DNA from: Pseudomonas yamanorum
GTDB taxonomy: Bacteria > Pseudomonadota > Gammaproteobacteria > Pseudomonadales > Pseudomonadaceae
Assembly (NCBI RefSeq): GCF_900105735.1
Contig: NZ_LT629793.1
Coordinates: 6,138,001 to 6,202,000, forward strand
Reading direction: 5' to 3'
Length of the DNA stretch: 64,000 bases
Below the pieces are notes generated by a model, which was not told the origin of the DNA, ran no database searches, and worked only from the letters and a program-made list of their open reading frames with translations. Made by a program: the position numbers and the translations under genes. Of this stretch, positions 26,846 through 36,354 are shown piece by piece (position 1 is the first letter of the stretch; each line of letters begins with the position of its first letter).

Positions 26846-27358
26846 ATGGCCGACCTGAGCCAGCAGCAAATCGACTTTCGCAACGCCATGGCGCAACTGC
26901 CGGCCGCGGTGAACATCATCACCACCAACGGCCCGGGCGGGCGTTGCGGGATCACGGCGAGTGCGGTGTGCTCGGTGACGGATTCGCCACCCACGGTGTT
27001 GGTGTGCGTGAACCGTGGGAGTGCGACCCATGATGTGTTCCGTACCAATGGTCAGCTGTGTGTGAACGTACTGTGCGGGGAGCAGGAGGAACTGGCGCGG
27101 CATTTTGCCGGGATGACCCAGGTGCCCATGGCGGAGCGGTTTGCCTGGGATCTGTGGGATGGCGGCGAGACAGGTGTGCCGGTGCTTCGGGACGCGTTGG
27201 TGCAGCTGGAAGGGCGGATCAGTGAGTGCAAGGAAGTGGGCTCCCATTCAGTGATGTTTGTGGAGTTGTCGCGGATAGGCGTTCGGGAGGAGGGTGACAG
27301 CCTGGTGTACTTCAATCGGCTGTTTCACCGAATTGAACATGCTGGCGCCCATTGCTGA
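26846..27358 (+). CDS. iacG: NAD(P)H:flavin oxidoreductase IacG
   Basis: This 170-residue HpaC/flavin-reductase-like protein has the split-barrel motif AVNIITTNGPGGRCGITASAVCSVTDSPPTVL and the C-terminal YFNRLFHRIE. It would supply reduced flavin to IacA. ATG at 26846 follows AAAGGGGCACCGAC. It is separated from iacA-F by the regulator genes, so it has its own promoter. The assignment to IacG rests on the cluster; other flavin reductases look alike. Confidence 0.82.
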   Translation: MADLSQQQIDFRNAMAQLPAAVNIITTNGPGGRCGITASAVCSVTDSPPTVLVCVNRGSATHDVFRTNGQLCVNVLCGEQEELARHFAGMTQVPMAERFAWDLWDGGETGVPVLRDALVQLEGRISECKEVGSHSVMFVELSRIGVREEGDSLVYFNRLFHRIEHAGAHC

Positions 27359-27375
27359 AGATGCAGAGGATCAAA

Positions 27376-27485
27376 TGTGGGAGCTGTCGAGCTTTAGCGA
27401 GGCTGCGATAGCGGAGGGTCAGGCACCCTGTTTATTGACTGTGCCGACGTCATCGCAGCCTCGCTAAAACTCGACAGCTCCCACA
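27376..27485. repeat. REP pair (GAGCTGTCGAGCTTTAGCGAGGC subtype)
   Basis: Inverted halves TGTGGGAGCTGTCGAGC and its complement ending at 27485, between the convergent iacG and porin genes. It is a third REP subtype in this window. Confidence 0.85.
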
Positions 27486-27503
27486 GGGGACGTGCTTCGT
27501 TGG

Positions 27504-28826
27504 TTAGAAGTTAGTGGCGAACACCACTTGGCTGTAGAGGTTTTTATCGTGGTTGCCCAGCTGCGTGCCGCCTTGCTCGGCGCTCTTGTCCGGCTGGTAC
27601 AGGCCGATCAGCGGCATCACCGTCAGGTGGTCGTTGACGTGCCATTCGGCATACAGGTCCAGCTCGTGGCCGTCGTTGTTGCCGAGGTTGCGGTCGATGG
27701 TCTTGAAGTCGAACAACACCGCGCCGACGTTGAGGTTCTGCAGGGGCGAAACCTTGAACGTGACGTTCTGGATGCGTGAGTTGTTGTTGAACGGCCCGGC
27801 GTAGTTGCCCGCCACTTCACCCTGGAACCAGGTGCCGTAGCCACGGCTGAAACCGTAGAACAGCGGGTCGAAGCCTTCCGAGAAACGGCTGTAGCGGTAG
27901 CTCACATACGGCGTCCAGGTCACGTCGGAGAAGGCCCAGCCGGCTTCCAGGTACCAGGCGTCTTCGTTGCCGGTGTGGGGCTTGTCCTGCCAGGCGTATT
28001 CGCCGGACAGGAACAGGTTGGTCACCCCGGCATTGCCCGTGGCCCGCAGGCTGTAGGTCTTCATGCCATCGCGTTCCAGCTGCGTGGGGGAGGCATACTG
28101 CTTGTCGACATCGGTGGTGTCGATGTACGTCAGCCCCACGGTGCCTTCGGCGGCCACGTGTTCGAGGGTGGCGACGTACATCTCGGTCTTGGCCTGGGCA
28201 CGGTTGTCGGACTTGAGCCACATCAGGTCGCTGCGCCAGCCGTCCTTGCCGCCCAGGCGCAACACGGCGGTTTCGTCGAAGGCCTTGCGGGCGGCGATGT
28301 AGTAGCCGCCGCCGCGATTGAGGTCGCCATCGGCCACGCCCTTGCCGAAGTTCAGCGCGTCGCCGTCAATCAGGAAACCGTCGCCGACCACGATGTTCTG
28401 GCGGCCGAAGGACAGGTCCACGCCATTCTCGCCCAGAGCCTCAAACAACGTGCCCGAGCGCCAGCCAAGGTAGGCGTCTTCGAATTTTGTGGTGCGCTCC
28501 GAACCGTCGCTGAAACCTGCGGCATCGCCGTCGCCCCAGGTACCGGAACTCAGCAGGTTGGCCGCACCGTAGGTGGTGCCGGCGCCGCTGAAGCTCTTGT
28601 CGAAGCTCAGGCCGTACTTCACGTAGCCCTCGCGCCAGGACGAGGAGCCCTTGGCGAGGCGGCCGGATTGACTGTAGTTCTGCTGGCTGTGGAAGACACC
28701 GAATACCGCTTCCAGCGTGGCGTTCAGATGACTGCTGTCATCGGCGTACAGCTCATAAGCGCCGGCCGGGTTGGCACCGATCATCAGCGCGAGGGTCGAG
28801 AGACGAAGCAAGGGGGACTTGAGCAT
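27504..28826 (-). CDS. outer-membrane porin, beta-barrel
   Basis: This 440-residue exported protein has a signal peptide (about residues 1-23, ending GANPAGA) and then alternating amphipathic strands typical of alginate-export/OprD-like channels (for example WREGYVKYGLSFDKSF, NVGAVLFDFKTIDR). The last residue is Phe after VVFATN, the usual barrel end signal. ATG at 28826 was chosen; an ATG at 28850 would add eight residues. Its promoter has the same FeaR-type sites as aauB, so it probably imports aromatic amines or acids. The substrate is inferred. Confidence 0.8.
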   Translation of the reverse strand: MLKSPLLRLSTLALMIGANPAGAYELYADDSSHLNATLEAVFGVFHSQQNYSQSGRLAKGSSSWREGYVKYGLSFDKSFSGAGTTYGAANLLSSGTWGDGDAAGFSDGSERTTKFEDAYLGWRSGTLFEALGENGVDLSFGRQNIVVGDGFLIDGDALNFGKGVADGDLNRGGGYYIAARKAFDETAVLRLGGKDGWRSDLMWLKSDNRAQAKTEMYVATLEHVAAEGTVGLTYIDTTDVDKQYASPTQLERDGMKTYSLRATGNAGVTNLFLSGEYAWQDKPHTGNEDAWYLEAGWAFSDVTWTPYVSYRYSRFSEGFDPLFYGFSRGYGTWFQGEVAGNYAGPFNNNSRIQNVTFKVSPLQNLNVGAVLFDFKTIDRNLGNNDGHELDLYAEWHVNDHLTVMPLIGLYQPDKSAEQGGTQLGNHDKNLYSQVVFATNF

Positions 28827-28875
28827 GGTGTGGCATCCATTCTTGTTCATGACCACAGGGTTGGGGTCTGCCGCG

Positions 28876-28939
28876 ATACTAATGCTGGCGAAGTGACGTG
28901 CCTTTTGTCTGGTTGCCAAAGACTTGACTGTGCTTGCCA
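28876..28939 (-). promoter_or_regulatory. porin promoter with two FeaR-type half-sites
   Basis: On the minus strand there is TGGCA-N8-CAA (28939 to 28924) and TGGCA-N8-AAA (28918 to 28903), 21 bp apart. A -10-like TAGTAT starts exactly 22 bp after the proximal site (28881 to 28876). It is identical in plan to the aauB promoter. Confidence 0.72.
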
Positions 28940-28951
28940 GAATCCACGGTT

Positions 28952-29015
28952 TGGCAGCCCGGCCAATACGACTGGCACGCAGGGCAAAACCCGAGCGACC
29001 TTGAGCCCTGACAAT
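28952..29015 (+). promoter_or_regulatory. cytochrome c-aldehyde dehydrogenase promoter with two FeaR-type half-sites
   Basis: TGGCA-N8-AAT (28952-28967) and TGGCA-N8-AAA (28973-28988) are 21 bp apart, with -10-like GACAAT at 29010-29015, again 22 bp after the proximal site. It stands back to back with the porin sites, 12 bp apart, so four half-sites serve two divergent promoters. Confidence 0.75.
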
Positions 29016-29052
29016 CGTCGGCAACTTCGATGATTTCCAAGGTCGTTTTTCT

Positions 29053-29442
29053 ATGTTCACTGCACACAGATTGTCCCTGGCCGGCGTGCTGTCGCTGGTC
29101 CTGGCCCACAGCGCATTCGCCGCTGAATGCGGCCCTGACCAGAGCCGTGGCGCCCAGGTTTTCGCCAACGAATGCGGCGTGTGCCATGCGGTGGCGAAGG
29201 GCGGCACGACAATGATGGGGCCAAACCTGGCGGGCATTTACGGGCGTAAATCCGGCTCCCTGGCGGGCTTCAGCTACTCCCAGGCGATGCGTGACAAAAA
29301 CGTCGAGTGGCAAGCCGAGACCATCGCGCAATTCATCACCCAGCCCCAGGCGTTTGTGCCCGGCACCTACATGCCCTACATGGGCCTGGCTTCGGCCGAC
29401 GATCGCCAAGCGGTCGCCTGCTTTCTCAAAGAACAACATTGA
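29053..29442 (+). CDS. small periplasmic class I cytochrome c
   Basis: This 129-residue exported monohaem cytochrome c has a signal peptide (to SAFAAECG), a haem motif CGVCH near residue 40 and Met ligands in GTYMPYMGLAS. It resembles cytochrome c550/c2-type carriers. Co-transcription with the aldehyde dehydrogenase (13-bp gap) and a shared promoter type with aauB suggest that it carries electrons from the amine dehydrogenase. ATG at 29053 (MFTAHRLSLAGVL). Confidence 0.85.
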   Translation: MFTAHRLSLAGVLSLVLAHSAFAAECGPDQSRGAQVFANECGVCHAVAKGGTTMMGPNLAGIYGRKSGSLAGFSYSQAMRDKNVEWQAETIAQFITQPQAFVPGTYMPYMGLASADDRQAVACFLKEQH

Positions 29443-29455
29443 ATACAGGTGAATC

Positions 29456-30946
29456 ATGAGCAACGTTGAAATCCTGCCGCAGGTGGCTGCATTCCTGGAC
29501 CGTCGTCATGGCTGCTTTATCGATGGCCAGTGGGTATTTGCCGAGGGCGAACACATCAAGGTGGTCAACCCGGCCACCGGGCAAACCCTGTGCGAAACCC
29601 TCGATGCGCCGCTGCACGTGGTGGAACAGGCGGTGCAGTCATCCCATGCGGCGTTCAAGTCCCGCGTGTGGTCTGGCTTGCGCCCGGCCGACCGTGAGCG
29701 GATTTTGCTGAACTTCACCGCGTTGGTTGAGGCCCATGCCGAGGAACTGGCGCAGCTGGAAACCCTGAGCCAGGGCAAGTCGATCAACCTGGCGCGGGGG
29801 CTGGATCTGAACGCCACTGTGGAGTTCATGCGCTACATGTCGGGGTGGGCGACCAAGATTGAAGGGCAGACCTTTGACGTGTCGATCCCTTTGCCGCCGG
29901 GGGCCAGGTTCACTGCGTTCACCAAGCGTGAGCCGGTGGGCGTGGTGGTGGGCATCGTGCCGTGGAATTTCCCGCTGCTGATTGCGGCCTGGAAGTTGAT
30001 GCCGGCGCTGGCGACCGGGTGCACGGTGATCATCAAGCCGGCGATGGAAACGCCGCTGACGGCGATGCGCCTGGCGGAGCTGGCGCTGGAGGCGGGGATT
30101 CCGGCGGGGGTGTTCAACGTGGTGACCGGCGGCGGGGCGTCGGTGGGGGGCGTTCTGACTGCTCATCCGTTGGTGAGCAAGGTGTCGTTTACCGGTTCGA
30201 CTGCCGTGGGCAAGAGTGTGGGGGTGGCGTGCATGGAAAACATGACGCGGTTTGCCCTGGAGTTGGGGGGCAAGAATCCGATGATCGTGTTGGCGGATGC
30301 GGATATTGATAAGGCGATCCAGGGGGCGATCCTGGGTGGGTTGCTGAACAACGGGCAGGTGTGTGCGGCGGCTTCGCGCTTTTATGTGCATCGTTCGGTT
30401 TATGACCGGTTTGTCGAGGGGTTGGCGGCGGCGGTGTCGGCGATGCCGTTGGGGGCGGGGATGGATGGTGAGGCGGCGATTAATCCGTTGGTGTCGCGCA
30501 AGCAGCAGCAAGGCGTACTGCGCCATATCGAGCAGGCCCGGGCTGAAGGGGCGCGGGTGGTGATCGGTGGGGATGAGGTCGCGGGTGAGGGGTTTTATGT
30601 GCGGCCGACGATTTTGGCGGATATCGATCATGGGATGGCGGTGGCCCGGGAGGAGGTGTTTGGGCCGGTGTTGGGGGTGATGGCGTTTGATGATGAGGAT
30701 GCGGTGATTGAGCTGGCCAATGACAATCGGTATGGGTTGGCGGCCAGTCTTTGGACCAATGATCTGGGTAAGGCGATGAACCTGGTGCCGCGAATCGAGG
30801 CGGGGACGGTTTGGGTGAATGCGCATGTGTTGCTGGATCCGGCGATGCCGTTTGGCGGGGTGAAGCAATCGGGCATGGGGAGGGAGTTTGGGCGGGCGGT
30901 GATTGAGGCTTATACCGAGCTGAAGTCGGTGTGTATTGCGCATTGA
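29456..30946 (+). CDS. arylacetaldehyde (phenylacetaldehyde) dehydrogenase
   Basis: This is a 496-residue NAD(P)-dependent aldehyde dehydrogenase. The cofactor region is GIVPWNFPLLIAAWKLMPAL, the general base Glu lies in RFALELGGKNP and the nucleophile Cys in NNGQVCAAASR. It resembles FeaB/PadA/StyD enzymes that oxidise phenylacetaldehyde. In this island it would turn the aldehydes made by the amine dehydrogenase into phenylacetate (to Paa) or indole-3-acetate (to Iac). Its 3' half is unusually rich in GGG and G-ending codons. ATG at 29456; element copy C starts 8 bp after the stop. Confidence 0.87.
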   Translation: MSNVEILPQVAAFLDRRHGCFIDGQWVFAEGEHIKVVNPATGQTLCETLDAPLHVVEQAVQSSHAAFKSRVWSGLRPADRERILLNFTALVEAHAEELAQLETLSQGKSINLARGLDLNATVEFMRYMSGWATKIEGQTFDVSIPLPPGARFTAFTKREPVGVVVGIVPWNFPLLIAAWKLMPALATGCTVIIKPAMETPLTAMRLAELALEAGIPAGVFNVVTGGGASVGGVLTAHPLVSKVSFTGSTAVGKSVGVACMENMTRFALELGGKNPMIVLADADIDKAIQGAILGGLLNNGQVCAAASRFYVHRSVYDRFVEGLAAAVSAMPLGAGMDGEAAINPLVSRKQQQGVLRHIEQARAEGARVVIGGDEVAGEGFYVRPTILADIDHGMAVAREEVFGPVLGVMAFDDEDAVIELANDNRYGLAASLWTNDLGKAMNLVPRIEAGTVWVNAHVLLDPAMPFGGVKQSGMGREFGRAVIEAYTELKSVCIAH

Positions 30947-31096
30947 TTGGGGGCATATCCGTTATTTAGGTAACGGCGACTTATGGTTTCGCTCTTACAG
31001 CGAGTCACTTTGCAAAAGCGGCAAAGTAACCAAAGCGCTCTGCCCCGCCTGTCGGCGCCTCGCTGTGGCTCGGCGTTCCCTTGTAAGATTATTTTC

Positions 31097-32177
<1,081 letters not shown>

Positions 32178-32433
32178 GATTCGACACGGTTGCTCACTCC
32201 GGCATTGCTCCGCGGGCCGCCGCGACGGGCCATCCATGGCCCGGCGCGGCTAAACCGGCGTCCTGCCGGTTTACCCGCTCCGCAATACCTGCGTTCGGCC
32301 TCGGGCTTATTGGGGCAGTCAGATCAAAATCAAAAGCAAAAGCACAGCGGCCTCCCGGCCGGCTTGAGTGTTGAAAGCAAAGGCAAGATCCAGAGCGAAA
32401 GCCAAATCTGAAGCTGATGAAGCTCTGCTTTTC

Positions 32434-32520
32434 TGTGGGAGCTGGCTTGCCTGCGATGCAGACACCTCGGTGCATCAGGTACACCCAGTTGATGCCATCG
32501 CAGGCAAGCCAGCTCTCACA
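32434..32520. repeat. REP pair at the centre of element copy C
   Basis: TGTGGGAGCTGGCTTGCC and its complement, with one change (GCTCTCACA instead of GCTCCCACA) at 32512-32520. It sits at the centre of symmetry, as in copies A and B. Confidence 0.88.
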
Positions 32521-32994
32521 TTTGACCGTGCCCGCTTCTGATTTTGCTGTTGCTCTTGCTGTTGCTTCACCACACTCAAGCCGGCCGGTAGGCCGCTGTG
32601 CTCTTGCTTTTGATCTTGATCTTAGGCGCCCCGTTAAACCACGCTGGCCGAACGCAGGCTTTGGAGCGTGGGTAACCCGGCAGGACGCCGGGTTAGCCGC
32701 GCAGGGCCAAGGATGGCCCATCGCGGCGGCCCACGGTCCAAAGCCGGAGTGGGCACACCGAGCCTAAGCGAGGTGCCGAGTGGTGGGGCAAGAGCGTTTT
32801 GCTTACTTTTGCGCTGTTCAAAAGTGAGCCGCTGTAAGAGCGGAACCATAAGCCGCCGTTACCTAAATAACGGATATGCACACACCACCCCGCCCAGCCC
32901 CTCCACATTGCACCCACGCCCCAGAGCCGATAGTCTTGCCAACCATTACCAAAACCCCAATGCCCCCGGGCCCATTGGGTAAAAGGAGAGGTTT

Positions 32995-33504
32995 GTGAAC
33001 ATCGGACAGTTCGCCTTTCAACGCCAGGTTGAAACCCTATACGTCGACCACAACAGCTGGCTGCGCACCGTACTAAGGCGCAAGCTGGGCAATGCATTCG
33101 ACGCCGCCGACCTGGCCCACGACGTCTACCTGCAACTCATGCGCAAGGGCCAACTCCCGCCCACCGGCGAATCCCGCCGCCACCTGACCCAAATCGCCAA
33201 CGGCCTGGTCATCGACCTCTACCGCCGTCGCCAGATCGAATCCGCCTACCTGCAAGCCCTGACCCTCTTGCCCGAACCCTGCGCCCCCGATGAAGAAACC
33301 CGCGCCCTGGCCATCGAAGCCCTGATCGAAATCGACGCCGCCCTGCACAACCTGCCACCCAAGGCACGCCAGGCCCTGTTGCTGTGCAAGCTCGATGGCC
33401 TGAGCTACCGCGAGATCGCCGCCGAGCTGCAGGTCTCCGTCTCCTCGGTAGAAAAGTACATCGCCGCCGGCCTGCTGGCCTGCTACCAGACCCTGCACGG
33501 CTGA
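32995..33504 (+). CDS. ECF sigma factor, FecI type
   Basis: This 169-residue sigma factor has region 2 (FDAADLAHDVYLQLMRKG) and region 4 (LPPKARQALLLCKLDGLSYREIAAELQVSVSSVEKYI), in the style of FecI/FpvI iron-starvation sigmas. I start it at GTG 32995, preceded by AAAAGGAGAGG, an excellent ribosome site; no ATG fits. A FecR-type anti-sigma follows after 9 bp. I saw no clear Fur box in the 115 bp between element copy C and the gene. Confidence 0.9.
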   Translation: MNIGQFAFQRQVETLYVDHNSWLRTVLRRKLGNAFDAADLAHDVYLQLMRKGQLPPTGESRRHLTQIANGLVIDLYRRRQIESAYLQALTLLPEPCAPDEETRALAIEALIEIDAALHNLPPKARQALLLCKLDGLSYREIAAELQVSVSSVEKYIAAGLLACYQTLHG

Positions 33505-33513
33505 CCCACGGCG

Positions 33514-34470
33514 ATGTCGACCGAACAGCCAATCGCCCCCGATATTATCGAGCGCGCCACCGCCTGGATGGCCCGCCTGTGGGCCGATGACGCCAGCGCC
33601 CAAGACCACGCCAACTGCCTGCGCTGGCGTGCCGAACACCCCCATCACGAACTGGCCTGGACACGCCTGCTGGGCTTCGAGCAAAAACTCAACAGCGTCC
33701 CCGCCGCAGTAGCCAGGCACAGCCTGGCCGAACCCGACGCTCCCGACTCCCCCGATCGCCGGAGCACCCTGCGCCTGCTGGGCCTGTTGGTAGCAGCCGG
33801 TGGCCTCACCTACGGCGTGCGCCGCACCGACGCCTGGCAACTGGCAAGTGCCGGCCACAGCACCCGCACTGGCGAAATTCGCGAAGTCGTATTGCCCGAC
33901 GGTACCCGCCTGGTGTTGGGCTCGGCCTCGGCGATTGACGTGCAATTCGACGACCGCCAACGCCTGGTACGGTTGCGGGCCGGCGAGGTCTTCATCACTA
34001 CCGCGCCGTCATCTCGACCGTTTCGGGTGCAGAGTCGCCAAGGTGTGTTTCAGGCCCTGGGCACGCGCTTCAGCGTCCGCCAATGCGACGACAGCTGTCA
34101 GTTGGCAGTGCTTGAGGGCGCCGTACACGTGCAGCCGGACCATGGCCCAGCGGTGCGAGTGGAGGCGGGGCAAGGTGCCACGGTTTCCAGGGACAAGGTG
34201 CACCCGACTGCGGCGGTGACTGACCGCAGCATCGCCTGGGTCAAGGGGCTGTTGGTGGCTGATGGTACCCGGCTCGACGAGCTGATCGCCGAGCTGGCGC
34301 GCTACCGCCCCGGAGTGCTGCGCTGTGCGCCGGAGGTGGCGATGCTGCGGGTCAGCGGCGTGTTGCACCTGGACAATACCGACCTGGCCCTGAACAACCT
34401 GGCCGCCGCGTTGCCGATACAAGTGGTGAGGCGCACCCGCTATTGGGTGACAGTACGTGCCCCTGCCTGA
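33514..34470 (+). CDS. FecR-type anti-sigma regulator
   Basis: This 318-residue protein has a cytoplasmic N-terminal DUF4880-like part (ERATAWMARLWADDASAQD), one membrane segment (LRLLGLLVAAGGLTYGV, residues about 88-104) and a periplasmic FecR domain (IREVVLPDGTRLVLGSASAIDV, RLRAGEVFITTA). It controls the sigma factor upstream and normally listens to the signalling domain of a TonB-dependent receptor. No such receptor gene follows; ABC transporters do. Confidence 0.9.
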   Translation: MSTEQPIAPDIIERATAWMARLWADDASAQDHANCLRWRAEHPHHELAWTRLLGFEQKLNSVPAAVARHSLAEPDAPDSPDRRSTLRLLGLLVAAGGLTYGVRRTDAWQLASAGHSTRTGEIREVVLPDGTRLVLGSASAIDVQFDDRQRLVRLRAGEVFITTAPSSRPFRVQSRQGVFQALGTRFSVRQCDDSCQLAVLEGAVHVQPDHGPAVRVEAGQGATVSRDKVHPTAAVTDRSIAWVKGLLVADGTRLDELIAELARYRPGVLRCAPEVAMLRVSGVLHLDNTDLALNNLAAALPIQVVRRTRYWVTVRAPA

Positions 34471-34560
34471 AAAAAACTTGAGGTTTGATTGAGGGTTTTG
34501 GCGGCTCGTTCGGAAGATAAGATAAGGGCGAGCAAAGGCTCATTCAGTCAGGGAGACTTC

Positions 34561-36354
34561 ATGAGTAACAAGGATGTGGCTGCGGCCAAACCCAGGGGGC
34601 GGGGCGCGGTCTCGCAAGTGTTGCGGCCGGTGCGCGGGCGACTGATCGCTGCGGCACTGCTGGCCGGTGTGGGCAGTATGCTGACGTTGGTGCCGCTGGG
34701 CGGCATCGTGCATATCGCCAGGGTCGCCCTCGGCTGGCCGTCCATGGCCCAGGCGTCGGGCGAGGTGTGGTTGACCCTCTGTGTCAGCCTGGCGAGCCTG
34801 TTCGCGGGCCTGCTGTTGATGACGGTTGCGGAGACGGTCGCGCACCTGGCCGACAACCACATCACTCGCCACCTGCGCCTGGCAATCGCCCAGCGACTGA
34901 GCCAGGTGCCGCTGGGCTGGTTCACCGAGCGGGCGTCGGGCGAGGTCAAGCAGGCGATGCAGGACGACATCGGCACCCTGCACAGCCTGACTGCGCATTT
35001 CTATACCACCGCCGGGCGTTGCGCCGGGGCAGTGTTGTTGTCGGCGGTGTATCTGTTCTCGGTCGACTGGCGCATGGCGCTGGTATCGCTGTTGCCGTTT
35101 CCGGGGTTCTTCCTGTTCTTCAATCGTGCGATGAACGCCAGCGGCCGCACCAGGCAGGCCTTTGTCGAACGCATGACCCGGGTCAATAACGCAGTCGTCG
35201 AGTTCGTCAATGGCATTCCGGTGGTCAAGGCCTTCGGTGCCATCGGCAAGGCCCACGCAAGCTACCGCAAAGCGGTGGATGATTTCAGCAAAGCCTTCGT
35301 TGAATTCACCCGGCCGCTGGTGGGGACGATGGCCAACGCCAATGCAATGATCGCCCCGGTGACGGTGCTGGCAACGGTGCTGACGTTCGGCCTGGTGTTT
35401 ATCAGCCTGGGCTGGATCAGCGCCGTAGAGGTGCTGCCGTTCGCCATTGTCGCGCCGGGTATTTGTGCGCCGCTGATGCTGCTGAGTTACATCACTCACG
35501 ACCTGAACAACGCCGTTGGCGCCGCCGAGCGTGTACAGGCACTGCTGGCGACACCGGTGCTGGCACAGGTGGAACCGGGTTCCGAGCGGCTGCCCAAGGA
35601 CGCCGAGGTGCGCGTGGAAAACCTCGGGTACGCCTACGACCCGCAGAACCCGGTACTGTCGAACATCAGCTTGACCCTCAAGCCCGGCACCGTCACCGCC
35701 ATCGTCGGCGCTTCGGGCTCGGGCAAGTCGACCCTGGCGCGCCTGCTGCTGCGCTTTTTTGACCCGACCGAGGGGCGTATCACCCTGGGCGGCGTCGACC
35801 TGCGGCAGATCGAGACCTCGCAGCTCTACAACCTGATTGGATTCGTGTTGCAAGAGGTGCGCCTGGTCCACGCCAGCATTGCGGAAAACATCGCCCTCGG
35901 CCGGCCCAGCGCGAGCCGCAAGGAAATCGAGGCGGCCGCCCGGGCCGCGAATATCCACGAATGCATCATCGGCTTGCCACGGGGCTACGCCTCGGTGATC
36001 GGCGAGGACGCGCAGTTGTCCGGCGGTGAGCAGCAGCGCATCAGCATCGCCCGCGCGGTATTGCTGGCGCCGCCGGTGCTGGTGCTGGACGAGCCCACGG
36101 CCGCCGCCGATGCCGGGAACGAGGTGGCGATCCAGGACGCGCTGTCACGCGTTGCCCAAGGGCGCACGCTGCTGGTGATCGCCCACCGCCTCGACACCGT
36201 GATGCACGCCGACCACATCATCGTGCTGGAAAACGGCCGCATCGTTGAACAGGGCAACCATCCCCGACTGATCGCGCAGGAGGGCCGCTACGCGCGCCTG
36301 TGGGCGTCGGGCGGCTACAAACAGACTCGCGAACAGGCGCTGCCGACATGCTGA
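34561..36354 (+). CDS. ABC half-transporter (membrane plus ATPase), first of a pair
   Basis: This 597-residue fused exporter-fold half-transporter has six membrane helices in residues about 20-320. The ATPase domain has Walker A IVGASGSGKST, signature AQLSGGEQQR, Walker B VLVLDEPTAAAD and the His switch IAHRLDT. With the next gene it forms a heterodimer of the IrtAB/YbtPQ type, which in other bacteria handles iron-siderophores although built like an exporter. The iron link is inferred from the FecI/FecR pair upstream. ATG at 34561 follows CAGGGAGACTTC. Confidence 0.87.
   Translation: MSNKDVAAAKPRGRGAVSQVLRPVRGRLIAAALLAGVGSMLTLVPLGGIVHIARVALGWPSMAQASGEVWLTLCVSLASLFAGLLLMTVAETVAHLADNHITRHLRLAIAQRLSQVPLGWFTERASGEVKQAMQDDIGTLHSLTAHFYTTAGRCAGAVLLSAVYLFSVDWRMALVSLLPFPGFFLFFNRAMNASGRTRQAFVERMTRVNNAVVEFVNGIPVVKAFGAIGKAHASYRKAVDDFSKAFVEFTRPLVGTMANANAMIAPVTVLATVLTFGLVFISLGWISAVEVLPFAIVAPGICAPLMLLSYITHDLNNAVGAAERVQALLATPVLAQVEPGSERLPKDAEVRVENLGYAYDPQNPVLSNISLTLKPGTVTAIVGASGSGKSTLARLLLRFFDPTEGRITLGGVDLRQIETSQLYNLIGFVLQEVRLVHASIAENIALGRPSASRKEIEAAARAANIHECIIGLPRGYASVIGEDAQLSGGEQQRISIARAVLLAPPVLVLDEPTAAADAGNEVAIQDALSRVAQGRTLLVIAHRLDTVMHADHIIVLENGRIVEQGNHPRLIAQEGRYARLWASGGYKQTREQALPTC

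Noticed and set aside
29639..30943. Long reverse frame of 434 codons opposite the aldehyde dehydrogenase gene
   Set aside because: The product is an implausible His/Arg/Pro-rich chain created by G-rich codons on the other strand.
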